From positions 62,001-126,000 of the forward strand of contig JAKMXF010000334.1 of NCBI GenBank assembly GCA_024704765.1: 64,000 nucleotides of DNA. The letters run 5' to 3'. Shown one piece after another: positions 1 through 15,300 of the stretch. Under the pieces are notes generated by a model, which worked only from the letters and a program-made list of their open reading frames with translations, was not told the origin of the DNA and made no database searches. Within the stretch, counting starts at the first letter, position 1. Every line of letters begins with the position of its first letter. The stretch comes from Oopsacas minuta. Its lineage: Eukaryota > Porifera > Hexactinellida > Lyssacinosida > Leucopsacidae. The position numbers and the translations under genes are program-made.

Positions 1-1065
1 GTAGTAGCCCCAGAATATACGCCCACTAGAATATGCCTCTCGGGGTTATATTCTGGGCTTACCCACTTCATACCAGTGTATATTTGAGGACGGGGTATAA
101 TCTCGGCTGTTACACCAGAAAGATCTATCATGATCAGTATTGGCGCCCACTAAACTACCACTTAGTTATGACTGTCCATAAATCTGTTCTAAGTATAATA
201 AGTGAATGGAAATCCCTAAAGAGACCTTCCATACAGCCTGGCCAGTTATGGATGCCACAACTGGCCCGAGCCGGACAAGTTATGGGCCGGGCCAGTTGTA
301 TCATAACAGAGCCCTGATGTTTACTCTAATTAGGTTTGACCTGGTCAGAGATAATTAGGCTCGCATGGCCCTGGAAATGCTCATTCAATCAATAAATAAT
401 GAATGAGTTTGCCTTGTTGAGCAACAGTATTGGACATGCATATTCAATATTGGCAACACTAAGAATATATACTCAGGACATTAAAGTAGTGTGCTTCAAA
501 GAGCGACGCTCCTACTTGTTTGTAAACAATTTACAAATTTCATGGTTATTCTGAATTTCAATATTAGGTTCAGTGTTGCAATAATGAATATGTTTGCTGT
601 ATCCAATTCTGTTGTTTGATCTAAACCATATTCTTGATTGAATGAGCATTTCTTTTTAAGACAATTATTCGCTCCATCCTCCCTGAGTGTTGTTGGGAAT
701 GTTTGACTCCCAAACTTTCATTTTGCCAGAGAAATGGTTCTGTCATAGATACAAATAGCCGAAATCTATAAGAGTGGAATTTCCTTAAGTTGCAAGTAAG
801 TGTATACCTTTTACAAACACTTTCAGTAAATTTGTATGTTGGCATACAATTCTACTCAGTTCACTTCATAAGGTGTGTGTTTATGTATAAAATAGAAGCT
901 GGCTTATTTATTGTAAACGATTATAAATTGATAACAAATCTAAGAACAGCAAAAATTGAGGCAAAATTGTTTGATCAGAGATAATGCGATAATCCTGAAT
1001 TATTGCGCTTTTTGCTAAGTTGAAGTTGCCTGGTCTTGCACTGCGAGTTTTGAAGGGAAGAATTC
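1..1065. other. Gene-poor left edge
   Basis: I see no supportable gene here. Open frames are short and do not resemble known proteins. The stretch contains a perfect 12-bp inverted repeat (arms 257-268 and 288-299) in a locally GC-rich island, and near 500-515 a GAGC-GCTC palindrome that resembles longer palindromic motifs at 10231 and 17124. These look like remnants of small mobile elements. If VPS53 extends further left, this may be intronic. Confidence 0.4.
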
Positions 1066-1386
1066 TCAATATACTGTGTTCCCCTTCTTCAACTCCATCT
1101 TGTAGAAAAGTATATCTCTTCTATATTGAATTCTCTCATCTTCCAATTCCTTCTTTACCCTCTCCAATTCAGTTATTTCCTGTGTAAGACGATTTAGTTG
1201 CTGTTTCAAAGAAGCTTTGTTGATTTTGTAATATTTTCTTCTATTCTTTATATCCAATTTCTCTTTTTGTGTCATATTCGCTTTGAAAATGAGTTCATTT
1301 AACTCAGGAATAGGCATTTCGCAAATATGCTCCATTGAGTAACTCATTTGATTAATGTCAATTGATTCGTATGTTGAATATTCCAT
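1066..1386 (-). CDS. Small Maf-like / bZIP-related protein with degenerate basic region
   Basis: A 106-residue single-exon frame beginning at the ATG encoding MEYSTYES; the longer frame opens only with TTG. Residues about 28-45 (PIPELNELIFKANMTQKEK) resemble the extended homology region of Maf factors, followed by a basic stretch (KLDIKNRRKYYKINK) and a roughly 40-residue leucine-zipper-like coiled coil rich in K, E, R and L. Maf proteins bind DNA through an N-R-x3-A-x2-C-R style basic motif; here the N-R pair survives but the distal Cys-Arg is Ile-Asn. The protein may therefore dimerise without normal DNA binding, or recognise another site. Small Mafs normally pair with CNC-type bZIP proteins in the nucleus. 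No neighbour suggests a pathway. It could instead be an unrelated coiled coil. Confidence 0.5.
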   Translation of the reverse strand: MEYSTYESIDINQMSYSMEHICEMPIPELNELIFKANMTQKEKLDIKNRRKYYKINKASLKQQLNRLTQEITELERVKKELEDERIQYRRDILFYKMELKKGNTVY

Positions 1387-3344
1387 TATATTTATTTTCA
1401 ATTTATTTATTTACTTGTTTGTTGTTTTGTTTATTTTCTCAGTTGCTATTTATATTAACTCAAATGTTAAATTCGCTTAGAATGTATTTTCTTTCCAGAT
1501 TCACTATTAAGAGTTAAGTTCCTTAATTAATTACCAGAATTCCATTACTTTCAATATTATCATAACCCTAATAGAAAGTGCTTAATACTGTACTCAGAAT
1601 TGTTGGATAGATTTAGACACGTGATACGTGAGCCTCTCTTCCATAAAAATACTTTCAATAATCTATGAATACAAATTCACAGCTTTCACGACATTTAACT
1701 TCTAAGCATATCTTTTGTTTATTTTGAGATCTTACACGATTGATCGGGGATTTTGTATTAATTCACATTTATTATGATAAATTCTAATTTTTGAGGATTA
1801 TTTCTTTGGAATTTTTGTTTGATTTAACCAACTTTGTGATTTGTATACAGGACATGATACATGTCTGATGATATACCGGTAGTATGCAATCTAGCATTTT
1901 CTATTCGAAATGTATTTCCCTACAAACAACTGGGTAATGTACAAGTATGCATTTGAAGATACTTCACGAAGAACTGAAAATATTATTGTCAAATGGTTCA
2001 TGCGCGCAGCTTCTGGTTGTCAACTGTAGCTGTAGCGAATATTTGGACAGATTTCACCTTTTTGGACGTATTACTTTAAGATTAAGAGATTATATTTTCG
2101 ACAAAATTTCCCTATTGGATCTTGCGCTTTTACGCTTAAATTTGTTACTTGCAATGGCCAATGGGTCAAGAAGGGCTCTAAGTACATGTCGACGCCCTCT
2201 CATAAACGTCTTAGTCCGACTATACCCTAACAAGGAAAGATAGAATGCATAGACCCAAACCTATCACTTCCATATGCTGGTTATCATACCATTTACGGTA
2301 TATTGCAAATATACACAAGTAAGAATAATTGTTGCTTTGAAATATTACCCTACCTTAACATTGAGTGGAAATTCAAATATTTTTTAGGAATATTTCGAAT
2401 TTTTAAAATTTTGTAATACAAGCTATCGCTACAAATGGCTGATCACTTAGGGTGTATGAGAATGACCTAAGGTAACATACGTTTTCTTCAGAGGTTTGTG
2501 CTTTACATTCCCTACTCTCCAACCTTTTCTATTGAAAAATAATTGGCAGAATGTACACGATAGCTTACAAATTTTCAATCCTCTTTCGAAAGCTATTCCA
2601 AATCATGTAATCAACAAGCCAAGTCCTCCTTCTAAAATGAGCATATCATCAAAGAGGGTATAATTACCAAGAAATATTTTACAAATTAGAGAAGTTATGA
2701 GACTGTTTTTCCATGTCTATTACTGGAATCTGAAAACATTTTCAATTACAAATAGCTTTCATAATGCCTTATCTTCCTAGAATTTTGTTGATGACATTAC
2801 TGTAATCCAGCAAATTACTTTCCTTGGGTACATCACTATTCTCCACATACTCTCATTGTAACTTGTCCAGATATTATTGTTCCATTATTTTCACGCTGGT
2901 GTTCAAATTTTAACAATTGGTTGTATTGTAGCATATCTTGATATGTAAGATTTTCGCATAGAAGCCTAGAATTTCTTATGGGTGGATTCCCAAGGCAAGT
3001 TTGTTTAAGTAAGGCAAGTAAAAAAGTGTTAAATATGAAAGAGAATTATTTCTTTTTCCCAGGAGATTGACGAAGATCTTAATCTATATCAATTCCTGTG
3101 AGGTAATGGGAGTGTTTTTGTAAAAGAACAGATAATATTATCTAATAACTGTTGTACGTACTCAATTCTGCAAGGCAACACTACCTCAGCATCATAATTA
3201 TATTCTATAATTATATAGGAAAAATTGATTTTAGAGAAATTGATTATTTTGCATGTTTGCTTAATCCCCATTTTATGAACATAAACTCCAATTTGCTGAA
3301 TAATATTCTATATATAAAGATAATGAGTAATTGTTTTGCTATAG
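1387..3344. other. Unassigned stretch upstream of the first VPS53 exon found
   Basis: No exon could be supported here on either strand. The missing N-terminal part of VPS53 should lie here or left of the window, but I found no segment matching it. The sequence is AT-rich with short open frames only. Confidence 0.3.
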
Positions 3345-6300
3345 GAAAGCCACATAAATTTACTATCAGATGCTTGCAGAGTTGTAAAGCTTTCAGATCC
3401 ATCTTTGAGGTACACTGATGTTACATTACCTTTCGTATTATAATTCCAGAATTATTATTTATTATTCACCCAATCATTTAGTATGTTTGGAGATATTCAT
3501 GCGATACATGTACTTGTATTTTACCCTTCCTTACCTAGAATACTATCCCTACACAAGGAAGTGCATGTGTTTTTAGCATAGTTATCGTGATTTTAGTGAT
3601 TTAGTTTTTCGGATTTATTCTCAGCAACTTGCTGTGTGTAGGGTTATTCCCTCATGATTGTAATCAATAATAGTTAAGTTATATATTTTATATATCTCCA
3701 CGAGGGCTCCCGTAAGTAAATGCTCACCTCTTCCAAATTCCTGGCGACGCTACTCACCCTAGCCACACCCAAGTTAACCTGTTTGTTCAAGTTTATTCAA
3801 GCTCAGACAAGTTTGGCCAGGTTGATCAATTTCGGTCAAATTGACTATAGAATTTCAAAAACTTAAAATATCTATATTCCAAAGTTTGGTAATATATCAC
3901 AGCTGCTGTAGGGTAGTTATCGAACCTCCAAAATCCAGACATCTTAGACGTATTTCATTATCCAAATACGTTTCTTAATCCATATACAAGAATACCTAGT
4001 AAAATACATGTGGCAATTACCAGATAGGAAATTTCCACTGTAAGTATGTACAGTAGATTCTCCCAAAACGGACACTCCGAGAAGCGGAGAATCCCTCTAC
4101 AATAGATAAACCTCCTGGGACGGAATGAATTAGCAATCATATATGTAATATTTTAGCAGTCTCCGAGGAGCGGACAACTCCCTAAAATGGACAGAAGCGA
4201 TCTCCCCTATGTATGTCTATTATTCGGGGACTCTACTTACTGTCTGTATGAACTGATTAGAAATACTTTCTTTTTTTGGGATACATTTATTTCTCAGAAA
4301 TACGTGCAAGTCAAATTCACGAACTTTTTTTGGAATGAAGCATTCCAATCTCATAACATTAATATTGATAATCTAACATAGATGTTCCCATTTCATCGTA
4401 CTCATGAGATATACAATAGTGCTTTTTACCATTCACAATCTTTCATTAATTTCTAATCTCTCGTAATGTGCAATATTATTTTTGTCCACTTTGATTATGG
4501 AAAAAACTTCGTTTCTACGGCTAACTTGTCATGATTATGTAGAATCCTTTATAATGAAGACATATTATGATGCGTTTCACTAATGAGAATATCTATTAGA
4601 TATTATTTAATGCAAATTACAATTCATAAGCTAAGCGTAAATCTACTTTCATATTGGATATGCTGGTATATTGAAAAATTATCTGATTTCGTAAAGTTGT
4701 GTTACATACAATCTGTGTTCGGTAAACGCTCCGCTACACTTTAATCGGATTTTGTGGTCTTTAAAATGCTTGTACGAAAACTGAAAAATCGGTATTTATT
4801 TCCAAAATTTAAAATGTTGTCTTTTGGAAACGGGTATATATTCTTTATTAAGGTGCAACAACGGATGATTTCCTATTAACTCTGGTTAGAAGTACGTACA
4901 CTATTACATTTATCAGAACTGTTTTTCTATAATTATCACAGAAATTCATACTACGTATACCAGTCAATTCTTTTCAAAATCTGGAATTAGCCTTACATCA
5001 AGATTCAAGATTCCTTTATATTTGTTCATACTGTACAGTATTTATGAATTGTTGTATAAAAAGAGACTTTAGCCCCCCCCTGGATCCGCACCTGAGAAAG
5101 AAGAGAGTTTTATGGAAAATTTGCCCTACTTTTGTCGTATGTCATCTGACGGACAGCCAGCCGTGGATTTTCTTAACAATACGATCGCATGCTTACAATG
5201 TATTATTTTTGTACCCTGTGACTTGTTTAAATTATTATAAATCAGAAAAATAGATATTTCAATTCAGAATTATAATGAGAAATTTTTTTGTAGAGAGGAA
5301 ATAGTTGCTAAGTTCATAGAATTACAATTATTCGAGTACCAAATGCTTTACAAAGAGAACCAGGAAGTGAGTTACAATTATTACATATTTTACATTCCAT
5401 TACATGAGTATTTGTCGATTATTTGATACAACGATGTGATTTTGGCTATTACGGTAAACTAATACTTTCATATACACAGTTATGATTGAAGAAGTATAGC
5501 TATAAGTACCACATTGAAAGACATTTCAGAATATTTCAATATACAAAGTAATATTCTAAGTTACAACATATAACCGCAATTATATGTTCGAATATTACAG
5601 CTGTAGCAATCTTATGGAAACAGCTGTAAATAGAAATTAATCATATTTTCCGCAAATTAGCTCTAGTTTTACTTTATTGAACTTTTAAATAATTATTTTC
5701 AATTTGTGATTATTCAATACAGGAAATGAAAATCGATATAATTCCAACATATGCTTTATTGGAGTAAATAAATCCTCTTATAATATAAATATATCAAAAT
5801 ACACCGAAAAACAAACGATTTGATGTATTTTTTTCCTTGAATTATTCTAATAGAATTCTTGGTTGGATAAGATAGATAGACGTTTCTCATGGATGAGGAG
5901 AGAGATAGTAGAAATGGAGAAGATATTACCTCTTGTATTCCCGAGCGAATGGAATGTTCTACAAACTATGTGTCAAGAATTCTGTACAGTCACAAAGTAA
6001 ACAAAATATAGGATATTATGTCTAGTTATCCACCAGATGGAGTATTAGAAAACCTATTTAGTAATGTATAACTCGAATATGACGTACTTCTTTCCAACCA
6101 ATGATCTAGTTTCCATTCTCTTAATACAATATCTATTCGGGTAAAACAACACTGAAATAGTATCTTCGTATTAATATTTGTGTCCCTAACGAGTACGTCT
6201 TATCCTGTATATATTTAGGACTATCGCTAGGGGGGAAGGCCCTAGGCGTTGGATCTTAGGGGCGTCAGAGGGTCACTGGAAATCCTGCGACGGCCCTATG

Positions 6301-9300
6301 ACAACATATCAACTGTATTACCACCAATATTCCCTTAGAATTATTTTCGATTTCATACTAGGCTTGACTTGTTAGAACAGTTGAGACAAAGATCATCAGA
6401 TATAGAAGTTAAACTACTACTATTTGCTATACAGAAGACATCTGATTTTGAGAGACTACTTGCTCAGAGATTCAGCACTCCTGAAAGTGTATGTTCATTA
6501 ACGGAAGTTGGAGGCAGTGAATGTCATAATAATAATAACTTGGGAAACAAAACTAGTATTGACCGAATTTGGAGTTGCCGATTCTCATGGATTAGTTGAA
6601 AACTACTGCCCCTACTTGTTGCTACAGCGTTATATGATCAAATTTATATATCGAACTCTGAAAAAACCTGATGAAAATATCTCGCTCCAATGTATTATAA
6701 TCATTTTTAGAGAATATTGATTAAGTTGCAATATTATTATTATTTCACATAGGAATCCAAATCAGATGTATCCCCATTTATGGGATTAATTTCTAAGTGC
6801 TTTGAGAGTCATTTAGACGTATTTATTGGTGCTCAAGATAAGAATTTGGGTGAACTATTGGATGAGTTTATTGAAGAGATGAAACGTAAAGATTCGAAAA
6901 ATAAAGTAAGAATAATTACTTACGCTTCGTCAAATAGCTTATCGCTTATTGTAAATCATGATGTTCCTGTGATACCTATAAGGGCAATTGGAATGTAGCA
7001 TCTTGTTATTATTATATACATGCACGCTACGCTTGCTTGTACTGCCCAACTTGCGAACTCTTTGTATTTGCTCTTTTTGTATATCGGTTGCTTCGTAACT
7101 GCAATATAATTCCAAATTAGAGTTTGTTGTTAGAATCGAATTTAGTTGGCGAAAAATGTTATTTCCCTTTCCCCTAAGCCAGAGTTTCTCAACCCCTCAT
7201 AGGCTATAGCCACAATTTGTATCACACCCAAATCAACATGCTTGTTCAAGTTTGGTCAAGTTTGATAAAAATGTCCATGGAACTTCAACTTTTTTTGACC
7301 AAAATACGTCATTTGACCACATGTTGAGGTTGAGAAACCCCGCCCTTAGCCAATCAATTTGCATTCTCAGATAGAAATGATGAATTTTCGAATTTTTACA
7401 AACCACATAAGCCATAACTATTGTACTAATTTGTATCTAGGGATCTACTAGTACAGTATTCAGCTCATCAGGAGATTTATTCGTATTCTATAAAAAATGT
7501 TTAGTTCAATGTATTACTCTATCTACTGGTGTTCCATTGCTTCATCTCTCCAATGTATTCAAGAAATATCTGAAAGAATATGCTAACAGGATACTCATTA
7601 GCCAAATTCCTAAGTTAGTAATTACCGATTTATTTATTTAAGATTATTATAGATTAATTGTACTCAGTTATGCTGTAAAGACCTTGTATTCCACGTTTTT
7701 GCGTTTTTGTTATTCGCAAAGTGTTTTTACTCGATTAAAAAGTTAAAGTTACAAGTGTGAAAGTGATTTATCATATGATCAACCATTTTCATACCTTTTG
7801 GCATATACCTATTTTCAAAATGATACCAGAGACTTCGTTTAGTCAGAGTAATCTGGCATATAGATTCTGAGTTTTACATTTTCGATATATCTAGATGATT
7901 CGTCATATGATTAATCATATATTCTCGCTTTAAACTTTTATTTTGTCTGAACATTATGTAGGCTAGCAGTACCGAGTGTCGGAGGAATAAAGTTACTATT
8001 GAAAGAGAGTGAGAGAGATAATTTAACTAAAGAAGAGAGCATGCTAGTATGTGGAATATTATGTACAGCTGATTATTGTCTTGAAACTGCTCAACAGGCA
8101 AGTTCATTAGAATTAATAGTATTAACTAATATCAGAATAATAGAAGTTATTATTACACAAATTTACATATGACAATGTATTGGAAAAATAATTGTAAATA
8201 CGTATTACATTTGTGTGTTGAGACATTTATGTAACGGTCATTAGTATTTAGTGCAGCGTCAAATCACACTATATAAGTTTACCAAGTCTGACGTCAGTCA
8301 AAACTTGTTCTTATCCCTAAAAATTTTTAATTTTACGGTTTATTTATGTCGGTGGCGGTTATTTCTACGAGATCAGATTTGTATTATTAAAACCCTACCT
8401 CCTCAGTATAAAAAGTGACATTTCACTAATCTTGGAAAATGACCCTTCAACACTGAAAAATGTATTGAAAATCTCTCCTACATAAGAAAATTGTTCAAAA
8501 TTTTATCGCCATTAAATTCTCTTATCTCAAGTCTGGTATCATTAAGGGCTGAAAGACCTTGGAGATAGCCTCCTACGCCAAGGCTATTTCCGCCTCCATG
8601 TACCCCTCCCAACTGTTAATAATCTATATAGAGAGTTTGGAGTTTCCGCGAAAATTGAAATTTCCTAACCCTAGTTCAAACCTGTAATGAAACACGCAAT
8701 TTCTTCCTGAGTCCCTTTGTAATACTTACATATATAAACGTAATCATTGGAGTAGACGCTAATTATAATTACGTTGTATTATCAGTGAAATTAATTAATT
8801 AAGGAAATATTTTATGGACAATACTCAAGTAGGAAGTGACTTTCGCCACCAGCTTTTAAGTAATTCCGAATCGAAAATGCCCTTTCTCACTTACTCACGC
8901 TCTGTAGGTGTAGCAGAATTATATTTTCAATAATCATCATTTGTATAAGATTAAGTATGGATGATGTATTAACTTTTGGTTTGGAATTACTCCAGCATAA
9001 TTCCAGTATGATTATCGTTTGAGAAACACAAATCTTACGAATCACTTGTATTTTGCCTGAATTTATGGAAATACAATTTGATTGCGATATTAAAGTTTTC
9101 AATTTTAGTATTAAAATTTTGTTTACGTAATGTTATATATTATTTCATATTTTCATAAGAAAATAGACAATTAATAGTTAGATAAAGATGTCGGTTATTT
9201 GTCATTAGAATTTCAAAACGTCACAAATCATTTTTTGAGTACCTGGTAAGGAAATAACCTGACAACTTATTTGCTTCATATGGTTACGTTATTACTTTCA

Positions 9301-12300
9301 GTTACAGTATGCTCTGTTTAATAGAGGCACCAAACTTGATCAAACACGAAAACCATGGAAATAGTGTTAAATTACCCCGGTTAATCAGGTCATGCCCATA
9401 TTCATGGTTAATCAGGCCCAATGGCCTTGTCCCTATGTAGCTCTATTAATCGGGCGCGGGCTATACCGTTTTCACAGTACGATGCAACCTCGATTAACCG
9501 AACTCATCAGACCGGTCAAAATCGTTCGGATAATCTGATGGTCGAGGTCGTGAGTATATAATGGAATAGGAACTGCGGGCATGTTCGAATAATCACAGTT
9601 GCACTGTACTAATACAACTAATGAGTTTCATAAGTGTAGTAGAACTTTATAATGACAAATCTGTAGTGATATATTTACGGCTCTCATTACAATTTTTCCC
9701 CGTTCGATCAAATAATATTTCTGCTTTCCCAAAATAGTTATAAAATATCTCAGGAGTTATATGTTTATCTATGTGTTTAGCTTGAAGATAAACTGAAGGA
9801 GAAAATACAAAATGATTTACAAAGTCAAGTCAAATTTGCTGACGAATATGAAGTGTTTAACAAGTTAGAATTATTATTTATTTATCATTATATATACGAA
9901 TAATCACTTTTGAGGTAATGGGAGTTTCCCTTATTTTGCCTAACTAAGTTTATACTTTTTAGCATAATCACAACTTGTATACAGCTATTAGTACAAGATG
10001 CTGACAATGCTTGTTCTAACGCATTTCACCATATGATTAAAGTAAGTCAATATGTTTATTCCATTTTATTTTTATGTTAGTAATATGTACTATGGATAAT
10101 AAATGTTATTTTCTATATGTAGAAATCAAGATTACGTTGTGTTTCTTTACTTTTTCGGAGCCGTTCCATAGGCCAAACTTATTTTCGCGGACCCTTATCA
10201 CAAGCATCAGTAGTCCCTGTAGCCTAAACAGAGCATTAAAGGAGCGTGCTCCTATTTTTCGAAGTGGGAGAAGGAGCTAAAAGCGTTCTCCAAACAATGA
10301 GGTGCGCTTAAGAAGAATTTAAATATGATTCTGACAACCAAATCAAGGGATTAGTTATTTTCTGCTAGAATAGGGAAATATATATGTTAGAAATACAGGG
10401 ATTCCGAGACAAGTTATCCATAGAAAAAGTTAAAATAGGTTGGTAAGAGTCCCTGCAAGATAGAGTGTCGGTTCAGAAATTCCTGGTTAAACCCCTGAAC
10501 CAAATTTAATTGGAGGATAAATTACAGTTACGAGCAGCTGATATAAGTGTTATTTGGTATACGTCATTTAATAGCTATACGAGAGGTACCTGATGAGCTT
10601 TTGGCGGTCAGGAAGTATTCGATAGCAAGTGCTAGCAAGTGAAGAGTCCTTGTACCGTTGTTGTACGTATATCTTATGTTTAAATTATATTATTAGGATT
10701 ATTCGAATCGATTTAAGTATTGAAAAGATGTTTGGTATGTTTGTGATATATGCGTAGCCGGTACCCTTGTTACACAGGTATACAATTGTTATTTAGGGAG
10801 CTTTTAATAGATTAAATTAGTTACAGAAAATGTGTATGCAAAGATAGTACAATGAGAACTACAAATAATTTTGTTATCATTGGTAACTACAATGCCTGCA
10901 GGGTAGATTTTCTTGTATTCTTCCTGAGTATCTCCCAGTGTATGTAGCAGAACTCCTTCCTGAGTGAACACTTTTATGTTATTAGCACGACAGTCACTCA
11001 TTATAATATTCTGTTTCTTATCGAAACAGAATGAATGACATTGCATAACTTGTTCGTTGCCTTGCTCACTACATGAAATATATGAACGGAGCTTTTCACT
11101 AATTGGGCCAGCTCATAAGGATATTATATTAGTTGGGACTTTTGGGAATGATTGAAATCAAGGTTGAAACCGCTCGAACCGAATATCAGTATTCATAAAT
11201 GGTAGCCTAACCGAATACTGATAATATTGAGCTATTCGCCAAATATTTTTCGGTTGTAACCTTGAAATCAAACTCAGTTTATGTGGAGAACAAGCATTAG
11301 TTAATTAGCTATTGAATTTGGTTTGATCAGAAACTTGTTTCAGCTCCAGTTAACGTCCATCTAAGCATGCGGGTGGGCGGCTTTTTCATTATCATTATCT
11401 CATATTTTATGACGTTATCATAATGCAAAGTGGATAATTTGTGTAAATATGTAAATAACATTACTTCGAAATATGTAATTAATCCTCTGACCTCAGGTTG
11501 GGAGAAAACAAGCAGTTCTCCTCTATTTAATCAATTAAAATTCTCTTTCAAGCACAATTCGTTAGCGAACCCGTACCTTTCACTGGTGACTTGACTATGT
11601 AGTATGTACGGATGTACCAAAGCTCAAAGATATTCGCCAGCGAATCGTATCCTGTGTCCATAGACCCAAAAATTGAATCAAATTGCTGATTTTCCTCTTC
11701 AATTAATTGATGAACTCTTTTAAAACTACCATAAACTTTAAATGAAACTAAATAATACATATTTAAGGAATAAGTTATTGTATAATATTAGGAGGCTTAG
11801 TATTTTGTTACTTCCAATTAAATAATATGGTCATACAACTTCCAATGAATGTTTTCTACTGTTTGCTTATACGAAATTGACAAAACACGCTATCCTCCTT
11901 ATTGTTATATTTTCGAGGTATTTAAAGTATAGTGCTGTGTACATGTCCGTTTGGTACAATGCACACATCCTTTAGTTAGAATACACTACGCAACATTGTT
12001 CATATAATTTTTTCATTCAACAAAGTTGTAAGAAAATTTGTTTCTGGAATTTTGAAAGCACCATGTTTGGTAAGAGTTTCAACAATGTTGCAATAAACTT
12101 GTTGCATGGAATAGGAACATGTTCTATTTTCTATTTTCACGCAACATTGTCGCACCGTGTATGTTGCCCTGTTGCATGCAACATATACATCGTGTAGGGT
12201 AGCGGCCCACCCGTGGGTTTTAGACAAAAGTTATAAAGGGCACTTGAATAGTTCATAGAAATTCATGCAACATGCCATGCGAAATTTATAGACTATTAAA

Positions 12301-15300
12301 CTTTGCTCAGAGAATGGCAACACTGTCAATATCATACGTACAAATTTTAGACTCATGGGCCATGGCTTAGGAAGGAAACTCAATGAATCCATCGTTTGTA
12401 TGTTGCTAGACTTATTATGGAACCATAAGTAAAGCGTTGCCATTTCTTCTCGTATTTATATATTTGAAGTTAGTAATGTTATTAGGAGGCTAAGTGTTTC
12501 GTTACTTCGTTTATATTTTGAATATTTTAAGGAATACCTTCTAGAATTTACACTCACAACGAAATATGCAATCCTCCTTATTGCTATTTGTTACTTGTTG
12601 TCCCTTATCAACTCTAGATATTTAATTCAAACCATAGCTTATGGACAAACTTAGCACAACCCCAATTAATTCCAAAATTCAAAATATATTTGGTAAAGAA
12701 TATAGGTGATCATTTCCATTGAAATTTAATGCCATACACTGTTAAACTCGAAGATTATTTGCTGGAGTGTAAAAGACCACCATACACTAGGCAATATTGT
12801 TGCACTGTCTATTATCATGTTTCCTTGTTGCATTGTGTAAGGTGGGCTTAACTTTTAAGGCAGCAGTTCCCAACCTCGCGTTCATGGACCCCTCGGTGGT
12901 CCACGGGGGTAAGGTTGAGAACTGCTGTTGTAGGGAAACTGGGTATGAACAAACAATATCTGTACTTTTAACGGTTAGGACAAGTTTGGGACCAAAAATT
13001 GTACAATTTCAGACATCAATATAAGATATCCGTGTTAGATATAACGAAAATTGACTGTACTCTTTGTATTATGAGATATATACAAACAAACTAGTGGGCT
13101 GATACTTAATTAAGACAACTAAGTTAATTAACTATGTGGAAGATAACATTTTACCGATGAATTATACTTATTAATTGAAGAAAATAATATGGTAATATTA
13201 ACTAAACTAGACTAAGATATCATATTACAAACTAACAATTAAATCTACAGTTATGCCAGATAACTATTTCTGCCAATAAACAATTCATGAAACTACTGAT
13301 TTCTATGCAATAGCGTTATAGTTGTAGAGAAACTGGTTTAGATATGAAACCTATAAGAATCCACAAATGAACAATTGGATAAACATAATTCAACTCAAAT
13401 GCAATCGATTATGTGTATTTTCTTGGTGATTCTCTTTTTATTCGCGTTCCATTGCAACTGTTTGAACGCTAGTCTTAAGCTGAAAGTTGTCACGGTCGCT
13501 ACCGATGAAACGGACGGGTTAAAAAGGCTTCGACGCTCCGCTGAAGTATACGATCTTGACTTGACAGTCACTGGGCTTGGAATTGAATGGCAAGGAGGAG
13601 ATGTTGCGAGGTTCGCCGGTGGAGGCCATAAAGTAAATATCCTGAAAGAGAAGCTTGAAGAATGGAGAGACGAACCAAACACGGTTATAATGTTCACTGA
13701 TGCTTATGACGTCATCTTAACTGCAAATGCTGAAACAATTTTGAAGAAATTCCTAGAGTTTGAATGTAAATTAGTTTTCGCTGCAGAGCCATTTCTCTGG
13801 CCAGATTTAGGATTAGAACGATACTACCCACAAACCCGGCTTGGATATAAATACCTGAATTCCGGTGGTTTCATTGGTTACGCTCAGGACGTATGGAATA
13901 TAGTAAACGATAAACCGATCGGAAATGATGAAGATGATCAGCTGTTCTACTCGGTTATTTACGTTGATAAACGGGAACAGTATGATATGAGACTAGATCA
14001 TCGTAGCCATATATTCCAGAATTTAAATGGTGCTTTTGGTGACGTAGAATTAGAATTCAGAGACAATGATACGGTCCTATTGAACAAACTTTATCAAACT
14101 TATCCAGCCATGGTTCATGGCAACGGAGCCTCTAAAAATAACCTCAACAATCTAGGTAACTATCTGGCACAATCTTGGGTGAAAGAATTCGGTTGTGTAC
14201 ATTGTGACGAGAGTATAATTGAAAGTATAGATTTTAGTCCTGAAAATTCCCCTACTATTCAATTAGCGATATTCGTGGAAGGCCCTACACCTTTCTTAAC
14301 ATTATTTCTAGACAAGATATCTGAATTAAGCTACCCCAAAAAAAGCATTAGACTATTCCTACATAATAATTATGACTACCATTCAGGGACTTTGAATAAA
14401 TGGATAAAGGAAAACCATAAATTATACAAATCTTATTTAATTAAGAGTCCGCACGGTAAATTGGACGAGGCACAAGCTAAAAATACGTCGGTACACCAAT
14501 GTTTGGAGAAAAGCGAGTGCGAATATTTGTTTACAGTCAATTCAGATGCAATGTTAACGAATAAAGACATTATCCAGTTATTGATTCAAAGGAATCGTTC
14601 TATTATCGCTCCGTTGATTCGAATGCCTGGAAAATATTGGTCAAATTTCTGGGGACAAGTAGCACCAGATGGATTCTACGCACGGTCGTTTGACTATTTT
14701 GAAATCATCCAAGGCGACAGGAAAGGTATTTGGAATGCAGCATTTATCTCAACTGCTATTCTCTATAACCGTGAGGCACTAGAAAAAGGTTTGAACTTCG
14801 AAAGTCCAGATTTGTCCACGGATATGGCAGGGCCAGCATTTCTCAGAGAGAAAGGTAGATTCATGTATTCAGACAACCAGGAAGAATACGGTCATTTAAC
14901 TGATGCAACGAACTTTGATGTTACGAGGAGAAATCCAGACATGTACATGTTGTATGATAATAAGTTGGATTGGGAGACAGTGTATTTGCACGAGAATTAT
15001 TCAGGGAACTTTGAACCGGATGTAAACTACAGTATGCCTTGTCCAGATGTATATAATGTCCCGCTAGTCTCACCATTGTATTGTCAACACTTGATAGAAG
15101 AAATGGAGTTTTTTGGTAAATGGTCTGGTGGAGGACATAATGATGCAAGGCTTGCTGGGGGTTATGAAAATGTACCAACGGTTGATATACATATGAACCA
15201 GATCGGATACGAAAAACACTGGTTGACTATTATCAAAGATTACGTATTGCCTGTACAGGAGAAAATTTACGTTGGTTACTCATCCGATGGTAAAGCTATT

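Noticed and set aside
33-317. 94-residue frame at the left edge
   Set aside because: Overlaps an inverted repeat and has no recognisable domain.
13375-13398. Eight extra residues before the PLOD signal peptide
   Set aside because: Requires a TTG start; the ATG at 13399 directly precedes the signal peptide.
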